The translations under genes were made by a program, and so were the position numbers. The notes beneath the pieces were generated by a model. That model worked only from the letters and a program-made list of their open reading frames with translations. It was not told the origin of the DNA and made no database searches. Positions 44,524 to 56,800 of a DNA stretch of 64,000 nt are shown here, one piece after another. The stretch comes from Antedon mediterranea. Taxonomy: Eukaryota > Echinodermata > Crinoidea > Comatulida > Antedonidae. Position 1 is the stretch's first letter; the number at the start of each line of letters is the position of its first letter. The stretch spans positions 10,599,201 to 10,663,200 of the forward strand of contig NC_092670.1 of assembly GCF_964355755.1 (NCBI RefSeq). The letters run 5' to 3'.

Positions 44524-46622
44524 AGATCTTAAGAGAAAAATTGGTGGTAAATCTGTCTAGTAAGTTGGTTAGTGAGGACGAAATATCAGCATTACAAAGG
44601 GGATTGAACTATTCGGCGAGCCCACGATCCATGCCCATTGACGATCTCATAGTAGCGGCTGAAAAAGCGGCTGATCTCGTCCCCCTGGAAGAACAAGATA
44701 CCGTTCGCAGTAAAATTGTAGCTATTGTAAAATCTACCACTCTACCACCTTCAAATTTAACCCCCAAAGAACGACAGGCCATAAACAACTTGAAGAAAGA
44801 TAAATATATTCTTATTCTCCCAGCGAATAAAGGTAGATCTACTGTCATCCTAAATACTAATGATTACAAAGATAAAGTGGGAACCATGGTGAGCGACACT
44901 AATGTTTACGAACTGCTAAAACGTAATCCAACACAAAACTATAAACGAAAAGTGGTCAACATCATAGGCAGGTTGTTCAAAGAAAAGAAAATCAACTACA
45001 GAGAGAAAGAATGGCTGTTTCCCACGGCTGAAATTGTACCTAGGTTGTATTGTCTTCCGAAGATAGATAAACCAAATTGGCCATTAAGACCTATAGTAGA
45101 TAACATCAACACCGTTTTTTACACCGTTGCACAATTCCTCACCAAAATCCTGGGTCCGCTTGTCGGAAACACAGAACATCATGTAACTTACTCAGGAGAG
45201 TTGGCGAGTGAACTAAAAGAAATAATAGTCAAACCAAGTGAAACAATTGTCTCGTTTGACGTAGTATCTCTGTTTACAAAAACACCAGTAGAAGAGGCCC
45301 TCAAAGTTGTCGAAAATCGCCTAACAACAGATCCGACACTTCTGGATAGAACTAAACTACATGTGACAGACATAATGGAGCTCCTCGGTTTAATTGTGAA
45401 CAAAACCTATTTCTCGTTCAATGGTAACATTTATAGGCAAATACAAGGCATTGCTATGGGAAGCCCAATAAGTCCTATATTGGCGAACTTGTATCTAGAG
45501 TGGCTCGAACATCAAGCCATAAACACGGCACCCACTAACATCAAGCCTGTGTATTGGAAACGATACGTTGATGATGTATTAGCTATCGTCCCCATAGGTA
45601 CAGTACATACATTTAACACACATCTTAATAACATCAATATAACTGACAATATCAAGTTCACCACAGAATCGATGACAAACAACACAATACCTTTCCTGGA
45701 CATGCTCATCACTCTCAATGACAATGGAACAGTTACCACCTCAGTCTATCGGAAGCCCACTCACACAGACCAATATTTACATTTCAACTCACATCATCCA
45801 CTCGAACACAAACTGGGGCTTATAAACACACGTGTGGACAGAGCTGAGAAGGTAGTGGGAGATATGGATTTGAGGAAAGTTGAGATGGATAACATCAAGA
45901 AAGCGTTACACAACTGCCAGTATCCAGAGTGGTCCTTCCAGAGAGTTATGGAAAACCGAAAAAGAAAAAAGAACAAAGGACACGAACCACAGAAAGAAAA
46001 GATCAAGATGCGAGGTAGCATAGGAATCCCCTATGTAAAAGGAATTGCAGAAAGAATACGACACACTCTCTCCTATCACAATGTCGGAACCTATTTCCTA
46101 CCCCAAAATAAAATCAAGAATAGCCTCGTCCACCCAAAAGATAAAATCGAGAAGATGGATACATGTGGAGTAATCTACGAAGTCACCTGCCGCAACTGTC
46201 CACAAGTTTACATTGGGGAAACAGGGAGGGCATTACAAACACGAATTAATGATCACAAAAAAGATGTTACAACAAACACGGGGGGAGTAATGACTAGGGC
46301 CTCCAGAACATCCACATCTTCGATCATACACAAATCTGCCATTACAGAACATGTCATAAAACACAATCATGTACCGAACTGGGAGGCTACCATCTTAACC
46401 AAAGAGCCTAAACGCAAAGACAGACAGATTAGAGAATCATTACATATAAGGAGAAATAAAGAGAAGACCATGAACCGGGACACTGGAGCCCACGAACTCT
46501 CGCATTTGTACAATGATTTGATAGAAACATCACCTGGCCGAGCCCCGCACAACCTCCAACATACAACCGGAGGCGTACGACGTCATCAACAGATGACGTC
46601 AAGAATGAGCAAGCTGCATTAA
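44490..46622 (+). CDS. PLE reverse transcriptase / GIY-YIG endonuclease
   Basis: The frame is open for 710 codons, but the first codon at 44490 is TTG. The first in-frame ATG is at 44631 (residue 48), so the true start is that ATG or lies in a spliced leader. Domains in these coordinates are: RT at about 185-425, with YCLPKIDKP, FDVVS (D257), QIQGIAMGSPISP and YVDD (359-362); then a GIY-YIG nuclease at about 560-680, with CGVIYEVTC-x2-C (559-570, probably zinc-binding), VYIGETGR (573-580) and a downstream Glu in IRESLH. All motifs are intact. The last 18 codons lie inside the right terminal repeat. Confidence 0.92.
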   Translation: MTSSVDDVVRLQILREKLVVNLSSKLVSEDEISALQRGLNYSASPRSMPIDDLIVAAEKAADLVPLEEQDTVRSKIVAIVKSTTLPPSNLTPKERQAINNLKKDKYILILPANKGRSTVILNTNDYKDKVGTMVSDTNVYELLKRNPTQNYKRKVVNIIGRLFKEKKINYREKEWLFPTAEIVPRLYCLPKIDKPNWPLRPIVDNINTVFYTVAQFLTKILGPLVGNTEHHVTYSGELASELKEIIVKPSETIVSFDVVSLFTKTPVEEALKVVENRLTTDPTLLDRTKLHVTDIMELLGLIVNKTYFSFNGNIYRQIQGIAMGSPISPILANLYLEWLEHQAINTAPTNIKPVYWKRYVDDVLAIVPIGTVHTFNTHLNNINITDNIKFTTESMTNNTIPFLDMLITLNDNGTVTTSVYRKPTHTDQYLHFNSHHPLEHKLGLINTRVDRAEKVVGDMDLRKVEMDNIKKALHNCQYPEWSFQRVMENRKRKKNKGHEPQKEKIKMRGSIGIPYVKGIAERIRHTLSYHNVGTYFLPQNKIKNSLVHPKDKIEKMDTCGVIYEVTCRNCPQVYIGETGRALQTRINDHKKDVTTNTGGVMTRASRTSTSSIIHKSAITEHVIKHNHVPNWEATILTKEPKRKDRQIRESLHIRRNKEKTMNRDTGAHELSHLYNDLIETSPGRAPHNLQHTTGGVRRHQQMTSRMSKLH

Positions 46623-46724
46623 CACTCCGCAGTCAGTTGAGAAGGATCTCTGATAGAGATCGAAACGTTCGAGTAAGTACTCCGTTAACTTGTGCTTTTA
46701 CAAAAACGAAATTTGTCATCTATA
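46569..46724 (-). repeat. PLE inverted terminal repeat, right
   Basis: Reverse complement of 44368..44523 with one difference. Contains GGATCTCTGATAGAGATCGA at 46644..46663, a perfect hairpin followed by AAACG. Confidence 0.9.
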
Positions 46725-46735
46725 ATTAAAATGAT

Positions 46736-46840
46736 GTTTCTGGTGTTCTCTTAATCACCGCCCTCTTGTAACTGTTGCCAACTGATGTTGTATTAGAACA
46801 TCTAGGTGTTAGGTTAAACCCATTTAGGTTTGAAAGTGTA
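46736..46840 (-). pseudogene. Degenerate FReD terminal-exon fragment
   Basis: The words GGTGTTCTCTTAATCACC, GGTTAAACCCATTTAGGTTT and the spacing match the 3' half of terminal FReD exons read on the minus strand, with many changes. Confidence 0.55.
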
Positions 46841-47537
46841 TAGGAAAGTTTTGTTTTAGTGATTTTTTACATTTATACATTGAAAGCTTTAGATTTAAAT
46901 CTTAAATTGTATAGTAGTTTATTTGCTTTTTTAATGTTTATATACTTTCGCCTTTACCTTGGAAAATACATAAACATTCATCTTGTGTTTGCTTATGTCA
47001 CAAATTTCTTTGATCAAAACCAATATTATAAATATAATATGTAGGCCTACATTCATTGTAAGTATTTATTTCATTTTTAATCATTTCAAAACAAGATTTA
47101 ACACTTAAAACTACAGCAAATATCTACTTAAAATATAGGAAATACTGATTTATGATTAGATATCAATTTGATTTTATTAATTAAAAACAATGAATATAAT
47201 AATGTCATTATTATGTATTAGCATAGTTTTAAATAATAAAATAAATATTTTTTTTACAGAATGACATGAATATATTATTTGGTATAATATTTAAAAATGA
47301 TTAATAATAAAACATTCATTGTTTACTATTATATAATTTAAAATACAAAATTAAAAATTCCCTATAATAAATTTTTAAACAAATCACAGTTGATATGACA
47401 ATATATTTGATTATTAAGGTTATAACATTTGAATTATTATAATAAAATAATTATTTAATGATAAGGTAAAATGATATTTAAAAGAAACAAAGAGGAATCT
47501 AAATTATTCAATAATTACAGATTCTGATTTGTTATGG
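46841..47537. other. 3' flank of gene C, shared with genes A and B
   Basis: 47040..47520 repeats the AT-rich flank seen at 1..600 and 17460..17960. No coding signal. Confidence 0.5.
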
Positions 47538-47654
47538 TGCTCTTTTAACCATCATCACTGTTGTCTTAAAAGATCAAAATAGCGATTCCAGTTGATGCCA
47601 TTGTAATCAGCTGTACCTAGTGTGAGACAAAGCCCATTCATCATGAAAATTCTC
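47538..47654 (-). pseudogene. Truncated duplicate of FReD terminal exon downstream of gene C
   Basis: Same class as 18113..18233 (CATCATCACTGTTGTC, GATGCCATTGTAATCAGC), with the same frame break. It abuts the intact gene C terminal exon, mirroring gene B. Confidence 0.75.
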
Positions 47655-47899
47655 TTATGGTGCTCTTTTAATCATCATCACTGTCTTCTTGAGACTCTCA
47701 TATTTATTATTGAAATGATACCAGTTGATACCTGCATTTGTACCTGGTGTAAGGTAAAGCCCATTCAGGTTTGAATAATGACAGGATTTGTACCACCAAC
47801 CACTTTTCCTGTCCGTAGCACAGTTAATATCCATTCTCTTATCATTGTCTTTATCATACGTTGTAAATTGTTGACCATTGTGGTATGCCAAAGAATCAC
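47655..47899 (-). CDS. Gene C terminal fibrinogen exon
   Basis: Encodes NGQQFTTYDKDNDKRMDINCA, a divergent SGWWYKSC segment, LNGLYLTPGTNAGINWYHF and MMIKRAP with a stop. The 245 bases plus the 262-base central exon give an intact frame. Confidence 0.88.
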
Positions 47900-50800
47900 C
47901 TAAACAAACAAGATATTAGATCATCTTTAGTTTACTTCATATATCTTTAAATTTTTAAATATTTGTATATTTGTATCACTATCCGATCAAAGTTTCCTCT
48001 GTGTATAATGTCATAAACCACATTTGTTACATAATAATAAAGACATAAGTTACTTTATATCTAGATTTCATTATAAATCATGTGTATAATCTATACACTA
48101 AGAAATAAAATTGAATAAACAATACGGATAATAAAAAAATCTCATTTCGTTTCGTTTCCCAAGGTGAGACTCGATCTCGGTACCTTGAATGCCATAGACA
48201 CAGCCCAAACCACCGAGCCATACACAACTGACTAAAAGTTGTAGAATAATTCCTCCGTGTATTTACTATGCAGTAACCACTTTAGTGCAGTTAGATTATT
48301 ACATACCGCAATTAATTATAATTTTTTACTATGATGATATATTTAAAAATTTAAAAAAATGATGCACTGTCAAACTATAAACTTTTAACTTTAATATATG
48401 AACATTTTATGGAAGAAAGTTAATGTTAGGTTTGTTATTTCGGCCTAAGAAAATGTCATAATTATTTGATTGGTATTTAAAATGCAATTAATGATGACTT
48501 TATCAACTTTTGTTCTCTTAATTTCATAATAAAGCATACATATGATACATACACTTCAAGAAATTGAAGTAAAAAATAGGTGTTCCCGAGCATTCTGACG
48601 ATCTATATTATTTTTAAAATAAAGGATATTTTCACCATTTTGTTAACTTAGACGTGCGTAGCCTGTCACTTTTGGTTATTTTATGTTGGCCATGAGTTTT
48701 ATTTTTAACTTACAAAATATGGTTAGGCTCATCTATTCAAGTAGCGAGCTATTACAACTACGTGATCAAAACAAAGCACACCTGGACAAAGCGTACCTGA
48801 GTAATGCCTCCGTTGGAAAGTACATTGACTGGCCTAAAGAAATCAAACGCCGCAAACGAGGTAAAGCAGGAGGTCTTAGAAAGCGAATTCGACGGAGAAG
48901 ATCCAGACCGTACATCCCGTCACTGATAATCGGTGATGTACAATCGCTGGATAGCCAACAAGGGCTGAAATGAATGAGCTCAGATCAAATGTGCAGCACC
49001 TAAATGAATTTAGGAATGTAAGTTTAATTTCATTTACTGATACATGGCTAACTGACCAACACAATGATAGTCATACTGAGCTAAGTGGTTTTTATATGGT
49101 ACGTGGGGATAGAGACTCGCTGGCAACTGGTAAATCGAAAGGCGGTGGTCTGTGTTTATACGTTAATAAGGGATATTGCCATCCAAATAACGTATCGGTA
49201 AAATGCCATGTATGTACTCCAAACTCAGAAATCATGGTGACTAACATTCGCCCATACTACATACCACAAGTGTTCTCACACGTCATCGTAATGATATCGA
49301 ACCAAAATCACCTGATGCTTTGATCATCATAAATGGAGATTTCAATCACTGTACTACTATCAGCACGTCGCATGTAATACTAGACTGAACAATAAACTAG
49401 ACCTTTGCTATTCTAATCTAAAGAACGCTTACATGTCTACAAAGTTGCCAGGATTGGGAGACCATGATCTGGTTATGTTACGACCAAGATACACCCCGCT
49501 CCACAAGACGAATAAACCAAAACAAATCACCGTAAAGAGATGGACAAACGACGCGATGCTGCAACTGCAAGGTGCACTAGAAGCAACTGATTGGGACTGT
49601 TTTAAAAACTGTTGTAACTCCATACATGATTTGACACAAATCGTAAGCGACTATATCTGTTTCTGTAGCGAACTAGTTATCCCTACAAAAATAATTAATA
49701 AATAATAGGTCTAGCTACAGTAATGCTAGGAATATAGTAGATGAAATGAAGGTAAAGGTTCCTACTTTGAAGGAATCAGATGATATTGATATATATTTTA
49801 GAACATTTGAACACTTGGCAGAAGCCACAGGTTGGGATAAGAATACGTGGTCCGCTAGGTTAGCACCTGAACTGTCTGGTAAAGCTAGGACAGCATATGC
49901 ATCCTTAACCGTAAAAGAATGTGTAGATTATGATACCTTAAAGGAGGCAGTCTTAGAAAAGTATGATGTGTCCGCACAGACCTACTACAGATTTAAATTT
50001 AGAAATTCAAACAGAGTTAAAGATATGCCCATCAGGGAATGGCTGAATGAGCTCTCCCATTATTTAAAATGTTGGATGAAATGTGCTAATGTAAAAGAAG
50101 ATGATGCTGCAGGCATTATTGAAATGATTATAATGGAACAGGCACTTGATAAAATGCCTGAAGATCTGAGGCTTTATCTTAGAGATAAACAAGTAAATAA
50201 GAGCTATGATATGGCTATGATAGCCGATGATTATATAGCTAATAGAGGTGGCCGTGGCTATTGGAATGCCGTAAATTCTGAAAATAAGCCTACGTATTAT
50301 AAGGGCCAAGAAAATAGTAAACCTAAGAATAGTACGACTCAGAATAACCCTGGAGCTAGGCAGCAAGGATACAATAGGTATCGCGGAAGGGGAGGCAAAT
50401 TCCATAACTATGGTAGAAATTTCCAACAGAGAGAACCTTCGAATGAATGGATTAATGGCCTATGTTTTAATTGTAAGGAGAAGGGACATAAAATAGGGGA
50501 TTGTCCTAAGATGGTAGCAAAAGGAAAGACTAGTGACACTAAGAAGGGCCCGAATGTGAAAGATGGCTTAAGATGTGAAGGAATAAAATCAGATAGACCC
50601 CAAGTAGTTATGGATAGTGTAGAAAATAAAATGGAGAAGTGTACAATACCAGGAAAATTAGAAGGACAGGATATAACTATTCTTAGAGACTCGGGATGTA
50701 CCCAGTCAGCTGTTAAGGAAAGTCTAGTGCCTAACAAATGTTACATGCCAGGAAAATGGGTTACGTTAAGAGGTATAGGAGGCGATATTACCGTCCCCTT

Positions 50801-53800
50801 AGCTGAGGTAGCTATAGAAAGTAAGATAGTGACAGGAAAAGTGATTGTAGCCGTAATCGAACGATTACAGAGGGACATGTTATTGGGTCATGATTTGGAC
50901 CAGAATTGTGGGGAAACAATGGCTAAAGAAATGTTCGTCCTAACTAGGGAGCAAGCCAGAATAGAAAATGATGTTAGAATACAAGACGAAATGATATTGT
51001 TAGGGAAAGATAGTAACTTTAAGCCGATAGAAGAGCCGCCTAAAGAAACTAATGTACAATTGTTGAAAACAGTAGTAAATGACAACAAAGTAAATAAAAC
51101 TAAGTGTTTAGATGATATGAATGGTACAGAAATGAATAATTTGTTTGACAAAAATGAGGATAAAGCTAAGATAAAACAGTCAAACGTAAAACTTATGAAC
51201 AACAGCACAAGCTGAACCTAACTAAACAAGAACTGATCAAATTGCAAACTAATGATGACTCACTCAAAGGAGTGTTTGACAGGGTAGTCCCTATAGAAGA
51301 AATAGGTCAGAATAGGGTATGTTTCTTTATGAGACAAGGTATATTGATGAGAAATTGGAGTAGTATTAAAGATAAGAATAACCAAGTGGAACAGATTGTA
51401 TTACCCACTCAGTGTAGACAGGGTGTATTACACTTAGGTCATAATGTGCCATTTGCAGATCACATGGGTGTTGAGAAAACTAAAAGTAGGATCCTGAACC
51501 AATTCTATTGGCCAGGTATATTTAAAGATGTTGTAGTCTATTGTAAAGTCTGTAAGGAATGCCAAAAGGTAGATAAGGGTAAAAGTAAAAGGAAACATAC
51601 TTTGATACCATTACCGATTATAAGTACACCATTTAAACGTATAGCGATAGACATTGTTGTTGTCTTATCTAGAACAAGCCGTAATAACAAATATATGCTT
51701 ACTATAATTGACTATGCTACGAGATATCCGGATGCTATCCCGTTACCCAATGTTAGAGCTGAAACAGTAGCCAGGGCTCTAATAGAAGTCTTTACTAGAG
51801 TAGGATTACCCGAAGAGATTGTACATGATCAAGGAACTAATTTCATGTCTTCAATTATGCAATCTATATGTAGTATGTTGGGGATTAATCAATTAAAGAC
51901 TACAGTGTACCACCCCCAAAGCAATGGGCTTGTTGAAAGATTTCACGGTACATTGAAAAATATGATAAGGAAACTTACAGTTAAGCAAAGAAAAAATTGG
52001 GATAACTACATACCCCCCTTTCTGTTTGCATACAGAGAAGTTCCTAGTAAAGCGACGGGCCATTCACCTTTTAAATTGCTTTATGGTAGAGAGGTGAGGG
52101 GACCCTTGAGTTTACTCAAAAGTAATTGGGTAGAAGATGAAGAAACATCTACTGATGCTATCAAATACATGTTAGACATAAGAGAAAAAATGGAGGAATT
52201 AATGAAAGATGCTAATGTAAACAAACTTGAACAACAAGAAATTATGTCCCACAATTATAACAAGAATGCTATTGATAGAGAATTTGTAGAAGGGGACAAA
52301 GTGTAAATGGCAGTAAATGGCAAGGCCCCTTCACTGTTACAAAAAAGGTCAATGATGTAAATTATGAAATATACATAGGAGGTAGAAGAAAAGAAAAACA
52401 AATTCTACATGTTAATATGTTAAAGAGATGGTATGATAAAGTAGAAATAAGTAAAGATGGTTATTATGTAGTAACAAATGTTCAATCGATAGAAGAAGTA
52501 GACTTAAATGAAACAGTCCATGGCAATGAGTTAGATAGTGAAATAGACATAGGATTGTCTTATCATCAATCACAAACATGGAGAGATGTTAACGTTAGTA
52601 GTAATTTAAATGATACACAAACTAAACAATTAACAGAATTGTTAAAGTACCAACAGAATGTATTCTCGGATGTACCAGGTAGAACTCACTTAGTGACACA
52701 TGAAATTAAGACTAGTGGTGAAATGCCTATAAGGCATAGGGCATATAGAACGCCCCAAGCATTAAAGGGTAAATTGAAAGAGGAATTAGATAGTATGTTG
52801 GCTATGGGTATAATAGAACCTACAGTTAGTGCCTATGCTGCACCTATTATTGCCCTGAAGAAAGGCCAGAACCAAATTAGAATGGTGACAGAATTTAGAT
52901 CACTAAATAAGACTACACAATTTGACCCTTATGTTATGCCTCGCATAGACGAAATGTTGGATGAGGTATCATCCGCAATATACATAACTACGTTAGATCT
53001 AACTAAAGGATTTTACCAGGTGCCTCTGGATCCTAAGACCAAAGACAAATCAGCATTTATTACACAATTTGGACAGTATTGTTACAATGTACTTCCATTT
53101 GGTATGCAAAATAGCTCTAGTACTTTCCAAAGATTAATGGATAAGGTATTACAAGGTACTGAGGGATATGCTAAGGCATATATAGATGACATATGTATTT
53201 ATAGTCAAACTTGGAAAGATCATATTTTTCATTTGAATGATGTATTAGAAAGATTAAGTAGTGCTGGATTGACAGCAAAGCCTTTGAAATGTAAAATTGC
53301 CTATGCACAGGTAGAATTTCTGGGGCATAAGATTGGTAATGGAGAAATTAGACCCATGATTGATAAGGTTGAGGCTGTGGAAAAGTTCCCAGACCTTTGT
53401 CTAAGAAACAAGTCCGATCATTTCTCGGATTAACTGGCTATTACAGAAAATTTGTACAGAACTATGCCGATATTGCTAAGCCATTGATTGATTTAACTTT
53501 AAAGAGTAAAAGTAATACCGTTAAGTGGAATGAACAATGTGAAAATGCCTTTGTAACCTTAAAGAAACGACTTACTGATGATAATGTATTAAAAGCCCCA
53601 AATTTTGATAAGATGTTTATATTGCAAACCGATGCCTCAAATTATGGTATAGGTGCAGTGCTGAGCCAAATAGATGGTGAGGGTAATGATTATTCCATTG
53701 TGTATTTAAGTAGAAAGTTATCTGTACATGAGCAGAGATATTCTGTGCCAGAAAAAGAGTGCCTCTCTATTGTTTGGGCTATCAATAAACTTAAGTATTA

Positions 53801-56800
53801 TCTGTATGGTTGTGAATTTCAAGTTCATACTGACCACCAGGCATTGAGATGGATGGACTCAATGAAGGGTGCCAATGTTAGACTTATGAGGATATAAATT
53901 TAAAAGAAAGGATCATTAAATGGAAATGCAGATGGATTAAGCCGTGCATAATAATATTATAGAGGTGTTATTTGTAGATAGTTTATAGTAAAATGGTTTT
54001 AAATGTTAAATTTTTGGAAAGATTGACACAATCTTTTTCCCAAAAAGGGGAATGTCATATTATTTATGTTCTGATTCCCTGTGTTTAGATAAGGATGCTT
54101 TAGACCAGGTCCGCCAAATATTATTAGCCAATCAAAATTGTATAATTTTTGGAGGGAATATGTTATCCTCCTCTGAAGCCTAAAATTTGCATGTCCAGTA
54201 TAAAAGTGGAATGTAATAGATATTAGGGGGGAGAAGAGAGAATAAGATCAAAGTGGATAAACGGAAAGATGATAAAGAAAATATTAAGGCTTGACTGGTA
54301 GTGGTAGAAAGATGTATTAATCGAGTTACAAGGAATAAAAGTTCTAGTTGACTTAAATATACTTTTTGTATGAGTTATCATTCAGTGACAGCAGTGTACG
54401 TCGCGTGGAAATATATACGCCTGAGAAAGCTCGGAACCAACTAAAATATATTCACTACACAACTGATAAGCTGTCAGAGTTAGCCAAGGACCGTTGTGGC
54501 TGGAGAAAGCTTGTAGTCGCTTGCTCCGCAGCCGACTGATGATGATGATGCGCACGCGCTCGTAAAAAAATGCGCACGCGTGGGAATTTTTAAAATGTTC
54601 AAAATGACATGAAACGCGTAGAAAGTTGATTAGAAGTTGATTTTTTGCATTTTGAAATTTTAATTTTGGCGTAACTTTCTGTGAAACATGCCATTTTTAA
54701 TCCATAGAAAGTTTCCCCTTCATATGAATTAAATTTTCACCAAGTGTCAATACAAAATGACTTTTGGTTTTTAATATATGATCAATCATTGAAATTCATA
54801 AAATCGCGCGTAACTTACGCTGCGCAACTCGGACGGGACCGAAAACCTTATTACGACATCTTCAGATAGAGGTCAATCTTCTGATAAAGTTATACAATGT
54901 TATGTTGAGAAGATTTAGAGATACACGCACAACAAAATTCTGGGAAAGAAAGAAGAATAAGAAAGAAAAACTAGATTTGAACTCGTCACAACGGACGAGT
55001 TAGGTTATCCGCAGAGCAAACGCCACGTGCACGTCATACGTTAGAATATTGCGCAGAGAAAAACGCTTATGCCATTGAAAAAATGTTAGCGCGCTCTCTA
55101 TTTTGTGTCACGTCTAAGTATAAACAGTTTAAACTATATATTGTATACGTACTACATACAGTGAAGAATAGGTGAAAATAAGTGACCAAAGTTATTGACG
55201 CCTTTGGACATGATGACGTCACAAAAAAATTTAAAAATGGTAAATCATGCGAAAGATAATTGATTGACCTAGACAATATAAAACATGGGGGGAAATGAAA
55301 TACGGATAAGTGGAGATGCGCTCTATTAAATGTGATGAGCTATGACGAAAGAGACAAAAATCCTCTATTTTATTATCGAGTGGCCATACGATGACGTCAC
55401 AATATCTGGATAGCCATATCGATGCATGATTCGATATCTACAACTCATCGACTTTCAGAATATGTAATAAACAATAAAATTCACCGTATAGTTTAGAATC
55501 TATTTTTGATCAAAAACGCGCGCAAATTATCCAATTCCAGGTGCTCGTATGACGTGATTTTAAGGCGAAATTGTTAAAAAATTTGTAAAATTACTAGAAA
55601 AGGCTGGAAAAACATAAATCACGCGAAAAAAGTATGTTTTTAACGCTATGTGCGCACGCGCTCGTAAAAATATATACTCAAATAAATAATAAACCCAGTT
55701 TTTATGCTTCATAGAATTTAATATTACTGTATTTAATTTTTTAAATTAAATGTATTGTTTTTAACATATATTTGCACTGTTTTTGCTATAAAAGTTGGGT
55801 TTTAATAATTAATATAAGTATCTGCCCTTGTTTGTTTGTAATATTCTGAGCCTCGTTTGGTCTTGTTTGTTTCCATTTGGTTCCATTTAGTGTGACCGGT
55901 CACATACACAATACAATTAAAATCATTTGCGTTCATTCCGTAGCGCCCTTCGTAGCTTTTTTTTTGTTTGTTCCGCCAGTTTTGTCACACATGCCTTGTG
56001 CAATGTGTTCAAAAAGTGGGTTTTTTTAGATTGTTTAGTTAGAACTGAACAATTGTAAGTCATTGTCGGTTTTGTACCTGATTTTGAATTCTATTTTCTA
56101 TAGGATAATAAAAAAGCTCTTTCGCTATTTATATTTTATTACATAACTATGATAAAGAACTTTAAAGGTCAGTTCATTTTTAAAATTAAAAGAATGGATT
56201 TGCACGCAGTATTTTATTTACATTCACCCAAGAAAGCGGCCTCCCCTAAATTTTAATAAAATTACGCTAGAACTGTTGCTTCCGTGAACTTTAGATCCTG
56301 ACGCCACCGCTGCTTAGGTACAGTACATGTCTCAAATTCTGTCCCAGCAGTTTAAATGCGATATTAAAATAAAATTCTACAGTATGTGGGTATTCATTGA
56401 TTATTTTTACTACAAGGTACTAAGTGTCTATAAGGCCTACAAAAAATGTTAATTCTTTGTATACTTTAAATGTGTTTTTTAGTGTAAAAATTGATTAAAG
56501 ATATACTAACCTGCCGTTCCTGTGTATCCACTAATTGTCAAAACATAGTTAGAGTCCTCAGTACCAACATGGAAGTGAGAATATCTTGCAAACTTTGTTA
56601 CATCCAAGTGGTCCGTCATCTCTACTAAGAGCTCAAAACTGCCATGGGAAGTTATACGGTTGATCTGTTCATTACCAAGCCAGAACTCTGTGTTCAAATT
56701 TCCAAAACCCTCTTTGTATTGCGACCAATTACGGTTGAAATTAACTGGTCCATCTTCTCTTCTCTGTATCACCTGATAATGAAAGGATAGTAATCTATAC

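Larger units (their letters stand above)
44368..46724 (+). mobile_element. Penelope-like element (PLE), intact, with inverted terminal repeats
   Basis: Terminal repeats 44368..44523 and 46569..46724 (156 bases each) are inverted and differ at one visible base. The single ORF has RT and GIY-YIG endonuclease domains. Inverted rather than direct terminal repeats are a known PLE arrangement. The near identity suggests recent insertion. The right end abuts a FReD terminal-exon remnant. Confidence 0.9.
49706..54390 (+). mobile_element. Gmr1-like Ty3/Gypsy retrotransposon, 5' LTR absent, frameshifted
   Basis: The domain order is gag, protease, integrase, RT, RNase H, with the integrase ahead of the RT. 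That order defines the Gmr1-like group of deuterostome Gypsy elements. A polypurine tract (AAAAAGGGGAA) directly precedes a 338-base 3' LTR. No matching 5' LTR or primer-binding site is found left of gag. Frame breaks occur near 51190, 52306, 53390 and 53895. Confidence 0.85.

Noticed and set aside
51150-51215. Programmed -1 frameshift between gag-protease and integrase
   Set aside because: The frame does change by -1 near GTAAAACTTATG, but no canonical slippery heptamer lies in the zero frame; a plain indel is as likely, since three further breaks occur downstream.
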